64,000 nt of DNA from Streptomyces sp. R302 (GTDB lineage Bacteria > Actinomycetota > Actinomycetes > Streptomycetales > Streptomycetaceae), in assembly GCF_012927245.1 (NCBI RefSeq), contig NZ_JABBGE010000012.1, forward strand, positions 139,505-203,504, read 5' to 3'. Of the stretch, positions 40,414 through 47,776 are shown piece after piece. A model generated the notes under the pieces. It saw only the letters and a program-made list of their open reading frames with translations, did no database searches and was not told the origin of the DNA. The translations under genes were made by a program, and so were the position numbers. Each line of letters begins with the position of its first letter. Position 1 is the stretch's first letter.

Positions 40414-42708
40414 CTAGTTCCTCACGATGCGCCACCGGTTGTCGGCCGTGCCGTCGTCGGAGTCCTGGACCGCGAACGCACCCACGGCGGTGGAGTCGTT
40501 CGCGATGGCGAGCAACTTGCCGCTGTGCTCGTTGCGGATCCGGTAGGTTCCGTCGCCCTGGTCGAGCAGCGTCCATCGGTGGTCGGCGGTGCCGTTGTCC
40601 GACCACTGCAGGACGGTCGCTCCGTCCGTCGTCGACATGTTGAGGACGCCGAGCACCTTGCCGCTGTGGGCGTTGCGGAAGCGGACCGTGCTGCCGTCGG
40701 CGATCATGTGCCAGTCGTGGTCGGCGGTGCCCGAGTCGTTCCATTGCAGAGCGCGGCCACCGTCGGCCGTGGACATGTTCTGGATGCCCAGCACGAGACC
40801 GCTGCCCACGTTGGCGAGCCGGACGGTGCCGCTGGTGTTCCAGTAGACGGTGTAGTTGTGGCCGTGCGCGTCGTGGAACGGGCCCAGGTCGACGGGGGAG
40901 CCGTCGGCGGTGGCGGTGAAGGCGAGCGAACCGCTGCTGGTCCGTGTGATCGACGACGTGTTCAGCGTCGGGAGGGAGCCGAGCGCCGAGTCGCCGTAGT
41001 CGCCGGACAGGACCACCGGGCCGTAGGTGATCGCGATGACGTTCGGGTCGTCGTCGGCCGCTCGCGTGATGACCCGCATGGGCAGCCGGACGGTGACCGT
41101 GTCGCCGGAGGTCCAGGAGCGGGTCAGGACGGCGTAGCTGCCGGGGGTGGTGGTGATGTCCTGTCGCGTGCCGTTGACGCTGATCGTGGCCCCGGAGGTC
41201 CAGCTCGGGATGCGGACGCGCATGGCCCACGTGCCGCTGACGTCGCCGGTGACCCGCAGGGTCGTGGTGTCGCTGACGGGGTACGCCGTGGTCTGGGTGA
41301 CGGTGATCCCGCGTTCCGACCAGTCGAGCACCGAGGGCACGAACAGGTTCACGATCAGCGTGTCGTCACTGCGGAAGTAGACGGAGTCCATCAGCCTGGT
41401 GTGCATCTCCAGGCCCGTGCCCTGGCAGCACCAGAAGGTGCCGTAGTCGGTGCTCCAGGTGCCGCCGCCCCACGCCGGGCCCACTCCGCGTCGGCCTCCC
41501 GGATCGAGCGGGGTGAAGTAGGTGACGTGGCCGTGGTCGTCGGCCGGGTTCTGCTGGCCGATCATCTGGTTGAGCCACGCCCGCTCGTAGTAGTCGAACA
41601 GCGCGACCCGGTTCGGGTCCAGCGTGAACAACTCCCGGGTGAGGGTGAGCATGTTGAAGGTGTTGCAGCTTTCGCACGTGTCCTTGCTCAGGTGGCCGGC
41701 GATCGCGTTCGGGGCGCGGAAGTGCTCCCCCTGGCTGTTGCCGCCGATGGCGTAGGTGTGCGCGTCGACGGTGAAGTTCCAGGCGTTGGTGGCGATGTCC
41801 CGGTAGCGGGTGGTGCCGGTGGCCTTGTACTCCCGGGCGGCCCCGATCCACTTGGGCACCTGGGTGTTGGCGTGCAGTCCGCTGAGCCGGTCCTGCCCGG
41901 ACGCCAGGGGGTCGAACACCGTGGCGTGGTCGAACCGCTGGGCGACGGTGAGCCACCGCGCGTCGCCCGTCTGCTGGTACAGGTCGGTCAGCACGGTGTT
42001 CATGCCGCCGAACTCGGTCTGCAGCATGGCCTGCATCTGCGGGCCGCTCAGCCTGCCGGTGCGCCGGTCGACCCATCCGGCCAGGGCGAGCAGTACGTCA
42101 CGGGCCTGTGTGCTGCCGATGTGGCGCCATACGTCCAGCAGGCCGGCGAGGGTCTTGTGGATGGTGTAGTACGGCACGTTGCCGTTGCTCAGGGTCCGCT
42201 GTTCGAGAGCGGTGAAGTCGGACTCGGGGTAGCCGGAGAGGTATCCGGCGTTGAAACCGGCGGCGTCGTTGTTGGCCTGGCATCTGGCCAGCTCCGCGAC
42301 CATGGAGGTGGCCTTGTCCCGGCAGACGGTGTCCCCGGTCACGGCGTACAGCTGTGCCCAGGCCGTGAGGAAGTGTCCTTGGGCGTGGGTGCGGAAGGGG
42401 AAGTCCGGTGCGTCCCAGCCGCCGTTGGCGGCGGCGCCGCCGGTGGAGAGCCGGTGATTGGCGCGGAAGTTGTACAGCAGCCGGTCGACGTCGACGAACC
42501 GCAGATAGTTCCGCGTGCGGTTCTGGTTGTCCAGCCATCGGCTTGCGGTGAGCCGGACCTGGCCGAGTGCGAAGGGGTGCGCCGAGACCCCTGAGTCGGC
42601 CCTTGCGGGAGGAACGGCCGCCTGTGCGGGATGTGCGCCCATGAGGGATCCCGCGGCCGTGATCCCGGCTGCCTGCAGCAGGCGCCGTCGGCTGATGGAG
42701 GAAGACAT
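40414..42708 (-). CDS. Secreted GH127 beta-L-arabinofuranosidase with ricin-type lectin domain
   Basis: 764 residues. Tat signal (SISRRRLLQAAGITAAG), then the GH127 (DUF1680) alpha/alpha barrel (about 45-600). Cys/Glu active-site blocks are visible: DTCESCNTFNMLTLTRELF and TFWCCQGTGLEMHTR. In this family a Cys nucleophile is held by a zinc site made of one Glu and three Cys, all present in these blocks. GHFLTAWAQLYA is also conserved. The last 140 residues form a lectin-type beta-trefoil with HSGKVLGVLNMST repeats. It should release beta-L-arabinofuranose from plant glycans. Start at ATG 42708 with GAAAGG upstream; the longer frame is non-coding leader. Confidence 0.92.
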   Translation of the reverse strand: MSSSISRRRLLQAAGITAAGSLMGAHPAQAAVPPARADSGVSAHPFALGQVRLTASRWLDNQNRTRNYLRFVDVDRLLYNFRANHRLSTGGAAANGGWDAPDFPFRTHAQGHFLTAWAQLYAVTGDTVCRDKATSMVAELARCQANNDAAGFNAGYLSGYPESDFTALEQRTLSNGNVPYYTIHKTLAGLLDVWRHIGSTQARDVLLALAGWVDRRTGRLSGPQMQAMLQTEFGGMNTVLTDLYQQTGDARWLTVAQRFDHATVFDPLASGQDRLSGLHANTQVPKWIGAAREYKATGTTRYRDIATNAWNFTVDAHTYAIGGNSQGEHFRAPNAIAGHLSKDTCESCNTFNMLTLTRELFTLDPNRVALFDYYERAWLNQMIGQQNPADDHGHVTYFTPLDPGGRRGVGPAWGGGTWSTDYGTFWCCQGTGLEMHTRLMDSVYFRSDDTLIVNLFVPSVLDWSERGITVTQTTAYPVSDTTTLRVTGDVSGTWAMRVRIPSWTSGATISVNGTRQDITTTPGSYAVLTRSWTSGDTVTVRLPMRVITRAADDDPNVIAITYGPVVLSGDYGDSALGSLPTLNTSSITRTSSGSLAFTATADGSPVDLGPFHDAHGHNYTVYWNTSGTVRLANVGSGLVLGIQNMSTADGGRALQWNDSGTADHDWHMIADGSTVRFRNAHSGKVLGVLNMSTTDGATVLQWSDNGTADHRWTLLDQGDGTYRIRNEHSGKLLAIANDSTAVGAFAVQDSDDGTADNRWRIVRN

Positions 42709-43046
42709 CGTGCACCTTTCGATGACGAGAGGGCGATTGCTCGGTCGGTGACACCCGGCGAGGTTTCCGCTCCACCCTCGGGAAGCCCCGGCCGGGGACA
42801 TGGAGGAAGGTCCAGCGGAGGAAGGTCCATCGCTGGTTCGAGGCGCCGGTGACGAACCAGGGGAAGTGATTTCGGGCGACACGGCGAAATAGCCGTCCGG
42901 AAGAGTTCGAGCGGGATTCGCCCGAATGCGTGCGTACTATTCCGGACCGGCGAAGAGTGCTTCCCGGTTCGTGCTCACCTCGCCCAGGGCTGGGCCATGA
43001 GGTTGCTTCCGGGGGAGGGATTGTCCCCGTACCTCTGATATTCGAT

Positions 43047-43062
43047 ATTCGATATTTCGAAC
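43047..43062. promoter_or_regulatory. TTCG-N6-CGAA operator, copy 1
   Basis: ATTCGATATTTCGAAC, sharing 13 of 16 bases with the copy at 43246-43261. It lies in the AT-rich patch, well placed to act on the leftward GH127 gene. Distinct from the GAAGCGCTTC element, so a second regulator is implied. Confidence 0.5.
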
Positions 43063-43195
43063 AGGTCGAATGGTCCGACACGGTCGACGCTGAACGTAAA
43101 CGGCATCCGATGCGTGGGTCAACTGTGTGGGGGGCCCGGCGATTTCGTGATCCGGGCGGGGGTGCCATGCGCCGTGGCGAAACTCGTCGAAAACG

Positions 43196-43224
43196 TTGAC
43201 GACGCCTCGGGGCGAATCTATCTT
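43196..43224 (+). promoter_or_regulatory. Promoter of the GH62-GH27-esterase operon
   Basis: TTGACG (43196-43201), exactly 17 bp, TATCTT (43219-43224): a near-consensus vegetative promoter. Initiation near 43231 leaves a leader of about 160 nt that contains the second TTCG-N6-CGAA dyad. Confidence 0.65.
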
Positions 43225-43245
43225 CTGCACGAAGTATCGCACGCT

Positions 43246-43261
43246 GTTCGTCATTTCGAAC
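43246..43261. promoter_or_regulatory. TTCG-N6-CGAA operator, copy 2
   Basis: GTTCGTCATTTCGAAC: perfect 5-bp arms GTTCG/CGAAC around 6 bp, about 15 bp downstream of the predicted start of transcription, a typical repressor position. Confidence 0.55.
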
Positions 43262-43393
43262 ATTCCCCGGAAATGCGGTGCGGCTTCGTCCGGCGGCGCC
43301 GGAGACCGGGCACCTCATGCCCCGCACCCCGGAAGGGGCCCGGTTCCGGGCCCGGGCGCTCGAATCGCTGACTCAAGGATGTGTGAGGTCACT

Positions 43394-44821
43394 ATGCGCA
43401 GACGCCGAATCCCCCGTGGACATCCGTTCCTGGCGCTTCCCGCCGTGCTTGCGGCTCTGGTCTCGCTGGCGGCGATGCTCGTCGCCGGACCGGCCCACGC
43501 GGCCACCAGCGGCGCCTTGCGGGGTGCCGGCTCCGGCCGGTGTCTCGATGTGCCGGGAGCCGGCCGGGCCGACGGCACGAACCTGCAGATCTGGGAATGC
43601 CACGGCGGGACCAACCAGCGGTGGACGCTGACGGACGACAATCGGCTGACCGTGTACGGCGACAAGTGCCTGGACGTTCCGGGTCACGCCACCACGGCCG
43701 GGACCCGGCCGGTGATATGGAGCTGTCACGGCGGTACGAACCAGCGGTGGCGGGTCGGCACCGACGGCACGATCGTCGCCGTGGAGTCCGGCTTGTGCCT
43801 GGACGTGTCGGGCGGTGGCGCGGCCGACGGCACCGCCGTACAGCTGTGGAACTGCCACGGCGGTGACAACCAGAAGTGGACCGGTCTGTCCGGGCCGGGC
43901 GACACATGCGCCCTTCCGTCGACGTACCGGTGGACCTCGACCGGCCCGCTGGCGCGGCCGGCGAACGGGTGGGCCGCATTGAAGGACTTCACCACCGTCC
44001 CGTACAACGGCCAGAACCTGGTCTACGCGACCACGTCCGACGGTTCCTCGTGGGGCACGATGGCGTTCCGTCCCTTCACCGACTGGCAGGACATGGCGAC
44101 GTCCACCCAGACCGGGATGGACCAGGGCCTGGCGGTGGCGCCCAAGCTCTTCTACTTCGCACCCAAGAACATCTGGGTACTGGCCTCGAACGGATGGGGC
44201 ACCGCCTGGCCCTTCGCCTACCGCACGTCCAGCGACCCCACCGATCCCAACGGCTGGTCCGCCCCGCAGCCGCTGTTCACCGGCAGCCTCCCCGAGTCCG
44301 GCCCCATCGACCCGACCCTGATCGGCGACGACCGGAACATGCACCTGTTCTTCGCCGACGACAACGGCAAGATCTACCGGTCGACCCTGCCGATCGGGAA
44401 CTTCCCCGGCAACTTCGGCTCCTCGTACACGACGGTCATGAGCGACACCGTGAAGAACCTGTTCGAGGCGCCGGAGGTCTACAAGGTCCAGGGCCGGAAC
44501 CAGTACCTCATGATCGTCGAGGCACGGGGGGCGAACGAGGACCGCTTCTTCCGCTCGTTCACCGCCTCCAGCCTGGACGGTCCGTGGACCGTCCAGGCCG
44601 GCAGCGAGAGCAGCCCCTTCGCGGGCAAGGCCAACAGCGGCGCCACCTGGACCGACGACATCAGCCACGGTGACCTGATCCGCGTCGACGCCGACCAGAC
44701 CATGACCATCGACCCCTGCAACCTGCGGTTCCTCTACCAGGGCTACGACCCCGCCACACCGCAGGGAACCCCCTACCAGCAACTGCCGTACCGGCCGGCC
44801 CTGCTCACCCTGCAGCGCTGA
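43394..44821 (+). CDS. Secreted CBM13-GH62 alpha-L-arabinofuranosidase
   Basis: 475 residues. Signal peptide to about 36, an N-terminal ricin-type CBM13 (about 38-165) with three NQ-W repeats, a short linker, and a five-bladed beta-propeller GH62 domain (about 172-475). Catalytic candidates: Asp198 (ALKDFTT), Asp306 (GPIDPTLI) and Glu361 (FEAPEVYK). GH62 enzymes remove arabinose from arabinoxylan. The domain order (lectin first) differs from the next two genes, where CBM13 is at the C-terminus. Start fixed by a GAGG ribosome site. First gene of an operon. Confidence 0.94.
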   Translation: MRRRRIPRGHPFLALPAVLAALVSLAAMLVAGPAHAATSGALRGAGSGRCLDVPGAGRADGTNLQIWECHGGTNQRWTLTDDNRLTVYGDKCLDVPGHATTAGTRPVIWSCHGGTNQRWRVGTDGTIVAVESGLCLDVSGGGAADGTAVQLWNCHGGDNQKWTGLSGPGDTCALPSTYRWTSTGPLARPANGWAALKDFTTVPYNGQNLVYATTSDGSSWGTMAFRPFTDWQDMATSTQTGMDQGLAVAPKLFYFAPKNIWVLASNGWGTAWPFAYRTSSDPTDPNGWSAPQPLFTGSLPESGPIDPTLIGDDRNMHLFFADDNGKIYRSTLPIGNFPGNFGSSYTTVMSDTVKNLFEAPEVYKVQGRNQYLMIVEARGANEDRFFRSFTASSLDGPWTVQAGSESSPFAGKANSGATWTDDISHGDLIRVDADQTMTIDPCNLRFLYQGYDPATPQGTPYQQLPYRPALLTLQR

Positions 44822-44862
44822 ACCCCGCGGCACCCGAGCACCACTCATGACCCCGCCGATCC

Positions 44863-44893
44863 GGCCCGCACGGCGGCCCACGCCGTGCGGGCC
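44863..44893 (+). terminator. Intercistronic 13-bp hairpin just before the GH27 ribosome site
   Basis: Perfect inverted repeat 44863-44875 and 44881-44893, loop GCCCA. It ends one base before the GGAAGGAAG ribosome site (44895-44903) of GH27. It may be a partial terminator, an mRNA-stabilising element or an attenuator that sets the GH62:GH27 ratio. Confidence 0.6.
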
Positions 44894-44909
44894 AGGAAGG
44901 AAGAACCCC

Positions 44910-46568
44910 ATGGTTCCCCCGTACCGACGATTACCGCGACTCCTCGCGGCCGCCGCGCTGACGCTCACCGCCTGCGTCACCGCCTCCGCCCCCGCCACCG
45001 CCGACACGACCGCCGAGGCGGCGCCCGGCAGCCCCGCGCTCACCCCTCCGCTGGGGTGGAACAGCTGGAACAGCTTCGGATGCGGGATCACCGAGGCGCA
45101 GGTCCGCCAGGCCGCCGACACGATGGTGTCCTCGGGTATGCGGGACGCCGGATACCAGTACGTGGTGGTCGACGACTGCTGGTTCGACCCGCAGCGTGAC
45201 GCGGCCGGCAACCTGCGGGCCAACCCCACCACGTTCCCCAGCGGCATGAAGGCGCTCGGGGACTACATCCACGGCAAGGGCCTGAAGTTCGGCATCTACC
45301 AGGCCCCGAACGAGAAGACGTGTGCCCAGGGCGTGGGCACCTACCCCGGCTCCACGGGCAGCAAGGGACACGAGAGGCAGGACGCCGCCACGTTCGCCTC
45401 CTGGGGCGTGGACTACCTCAAGTACGACTGGTGCTCCGGCAGCGGCACCCTCGGCGAGCAGGTCGCGCAGTTCACCCTCATGCGCGACGCCCTGCGCGCC
45501 ACGGGCCGTCCGATCGTCTACAGCATCAACCCCAACAGCTTCCACGCCCCCACCGGCGCCACCTACGACTGGGGTGAGGTCGCCGACCTGTGGCGGACGA
45601 CCGAGGACCTGCTCGACATCTGGCAGAACACCAACACCAACAGCTACCCGATGGGCGTCGGCAACGTGCTCGACGTCACCGCACCCCTGGCCGCGCAGTC
45701 GGGTCCGGGGCACTGGAACGACCCCGACATGCTGGTCGTCGGCCGCCCCGGCCTGTCCCTGACCGAGGCCCGCACCCACTTCGCCCTGTGGGCCCTGATG
45801 GGTGCCCCGCTCATGGCCGGCAACGACATCCGCACCATGTCCGCCGACGTGAGCGCCATCCTGCGCAACCCCCGCCTGATAGCCGTCGACCAGGACGCGC
45901 TGGGGGCGGGCGGACGCAGGGTGCGTGACGACGGCGACACCGAGGTGTTCGCCAAGCCCCTGTCCGACGGCTCGGTCGCCGTCGGCCTGCTCAACAGGGG
46001 AGGGAGCCCCAGGACCATCACCGCCACGGCGGCGCAGGTCGGCCTCGCCGGGCAGTCGTTCGCCCTCACCGACCTGTGGACCGGCGGTACGTCGAGCACC
46101 TCCGGCCAGGTCTCCGCGAACGTGCCCGCGCACGGTGTCGCCGTGTTCCGGATGACCGGGGGAAGCCCGCTGGCCTCCACCACCGCACGTCTGCGCGGCA
46201 CCGGGTCGGGCCGCTGCCTGGACGTGGACCGCGCCTCCACCGCGGCCGGGACGAAGGCGCTGATCTGGGACTGCCACACGGCGGCCAACCAGCTCTGGAC
46301 CACGTGGGCCGGTGGCGAGATCCGCGTCTACGGCGACAAGTGCCTGGACGCCTCCGGCCAGGGCACCACCAACGGCACGCCGGTCGTCATCTGGCCCTGC
46401 AACGGTCAGGACAACCAGAAGTGGACCAGGCAGGCCGACGGGTCGGTGCGCAACGTCCACGCCGGTCTGTGCCTCGACGCGAACGGGGCCGGCACGGCCA
46501 ACGGGACCCCCGTCGTCCTGTGGACCTGCCACGGCCAGAACAACCAGAAGTGGACCACGCTTCCGTAA
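44910..46568 (+). CDS. Secreted GH27 alpha-galactosidase-type enzyme with CBM13
   Basis: 552 residues. Signal peptide to about 33, GH27 TIM barrel from PPLGWNSWNSFGCG (about 46) to about 320, a C-terminal beta domain to about 425, then CBM13 with three QxW repeats. Nucleophile Asp173 in YLKYDWCSG; acid/base candidate Asp233 in WRTTEDLLD; substrate-binding VVVDDCW near 86-91. GH27 includes alpha-galactosidases and, in Streptomyces, beta-L-arabinopyranosidases. The intact DDCW favours alpha-galactosidase, but the arabinose-focused neighbours leave the alternative open. Start at 44910 because of GGAAGGAAG upstream. Confidence 0.92.
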   Translation: MVPPYRRLPRLLAAAALTLTACVTASAPATADTTAEAAPGSPALTPPLGWNSWNSFGCGITEAQVRQAADTMVSSGMRDAGYQYVVVDDCWFDPQRDAAGNLRANPTTFPSGMKALGDYIHGKGLKFGIYQAPNEKTCAQGVGTYPGSTGSKGHERQDAATFASWGVDYLKYDWCSGSGTLGEQVAQFTLMRDALRATGRPIVYSINPNSFHAPTGATYDWGEVADLWRTTEDLLDIWQNTNTNSYPMGVGNVLDVTAPLAAQSGPGHWNDPDMLVVGRPGLSLTEARTHFALWALMGAPLMAGNDIRTMSADVSAILRNPRLIAVDQDALGAGGRRVRDDGDTEVFAKPLSDGSVAVGLLNRGGSPRTITATAAQVGLAGQSFALTDLWTGGTSSTSGQVSANVPAHGVAVFRMTGGSPLASTTARLRGTGSGRCLDVDRASTAAGTKALIWDCHTAANQLWTTWAGGEIRVYGDKCLDASGQGTTNGTPVVIWPCNGQDNQKWTRQADGSVRNVHAGLCLDANGAGTANGTPVVLWTCHGQNNQKWTTLP

Positions 46569-46586
46569 CGCGAGAAAGGAAAACGC

Positions 46587-47711
46587 ATGAGCAAGTCCTG
46601 GATGCGCCCGTTGATCACGCTGGTCGCCGCCGCGCTCGGGGTGACCGGGGTGACCGCGGCAGGGGCGACCCCGGCCGGTGCGGCCTCCGCCGCCTCCGAC
46701 ACGCCCCTACGCGTCATGCCGCTGGGCGATTCGATCACCTGGGGCGTGGGAAGCAGTACGGGCAACGGCTACCGGGCCCCGCTGTGGGACAGGCTCGCGG
46801 CGGACGGCCACCCGGTGGACTTCGTGGGTACGGGGCGGGCCGGTTCGATGTCCGACCCCGACAACGAGGGCCACTCCGGATACCTCATCGAGCAGATCGC
46901 CGCGCTGGCCGACGCTTCGCTGACCCGCTACCGGCCCAACGTCGTGACGCTGCACATCGGCACCAACGACCTGGACCGCTCCCACCAGGTCTCCACCGCC
47001 ACCGCCCGGCTGAAGTCCCTGGTCGACCGGGTCACCGCCGCGGCCCCCGACGCCACTGTCCTCGTCGCCTCCCTGGTCGTGTCCACCAGCGGATCCGAGG
47101 AGCAGTACCGTGCCGCCTACAACCGGGCCGTTCCCGGCATCGTGAGCGAGGCGCAGGCGGCGGGCAAGCGCGTCGCGTACGTCGACATGAGCGGCCTGAC
47201 CACGGCCGATCTGGCCGACGCCCTGCACCCCAACGACGCGGGTTACCGGAAGATGGCCGACGCCTTCCACCGCGGCGTCCAGGCCGCGGACGGCGCCGGG
47301 TGGCTGCGGAACCCCGCCCCCGCCCCCGCACGCGTCCAGTCCGGCGTCACCGGCAAGTGCCTGGACGTCAGCGGCGCCGGGACCGCCGACGGGACCGCGG
47401 TCCAGACGTGGAGCTGCGGCGGCGGCGCCAACCAGTACTGGTCCGCCTACACCGACGGCACCCTGCGCTCCCTCGGCAAGTGTCTCGACGCCGCCGGCTG
47501 GGGCACCGCCAACGGCACCAAGGTGCAGCTCTGGGCCTGCCACGGCGGCGCCAACCAGGTCTGGCAGCCCTACAACGGCGGCTATCGCAACCCCGCCTCC
47601 GGCCGCTGCCTCGACGTCCCCGGCTCCTCCACCGCCGACGGCACACAGCTCCAGCTGTGGGACTGCCACAACGGCTCCAACCAGAAGTGGACCACTCTGA
47701 CCGCCGGATGA
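46587..47711 (+). CDS. Secreted SGNH-hydrolase esterase with CBM13
   Basis: 374 residues. Signal peptide to about 36; SGNH hydrolase domain with block I MPLGDSITWG (Ser49), block III HIGTNDL (Asn127) and block V DALHPND (Asp211, His214); then CBM13 (about 248-374) with three repeats. Closest in pattern to acetylxylan esterases of the CE3 type. Likely deacetylates hemicellulose so the arabinosidases can work. GAAAGGA ribosome site, 18 bp after the GH27 stop; last gene of the operon. Confidence 0.9.
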   Translation: MSKSWMRPLITLVAAALGVTGVTAAGATPAGAASAASDTPLRVMPLGDSITWGVGSSTGNGYRAPLWDRLAADGHPVDFVGTGRAGSMSDPDNEGHSGYLIEQIAALADASLTRYRPNVVTLHIGTNDLDRSHQVSTATARLKSLVDRVTAAAPDATVLVASLVVSTSGSEEQYRAAYNRAVPGIVSEAQAAGKRVAYVDMSGLTTADLADALHPNDAGYRKMADAFHRGVQAADGAGWLRNPAPAPARVQSGVTGKCLDVSGAGTADGTAVQTWSCGGGANQYWSAYTDGTLRSLGKCLDAAGWGTANGTKVQLWACHGGANQVWQPYNGGYRNPASGRCLDVPGSSTADGTQLQLWDCHNGSNQKWTTLTAG

Positions 47712-47720
47712 CCACCACTG

Positions 47721-47757
47721 CCGGGGACCCGAGCCCTCTCCGGGCTCGGGTCCCCGG
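47721..47757. terminator. 16-bp hairpin between convergent operons
   Basis: Perfect 16-bp inverted repeat (47721-47736, 47742-47757), loop TCTCC, between the SGNH esterase stop and the stop of the leftward GH31 gene. Two-way terminator. Confidence 0.85.
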
Positions 47758-47776
47758 GAGGGATCCGGCGTCGGGG

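Larger units (their letters stand above)
42709..43393. other. Divergent regulatory region between GH127 and GH62
   Basis: A 685-bp region without a convincing gene. Short frames here are Arg/Pro-rich. It includes a markedly AT-rich patch around 43036-43062 with repeats of GATATTCGATATTCG, two copies of a TTCG-N6-CGAA dyad, a smaller dyad ATTCG-CC-CGAAT near 42913-42924, and a strong promoter for the rightward genes. It controls transcription both ways. Confidence 0.7.
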
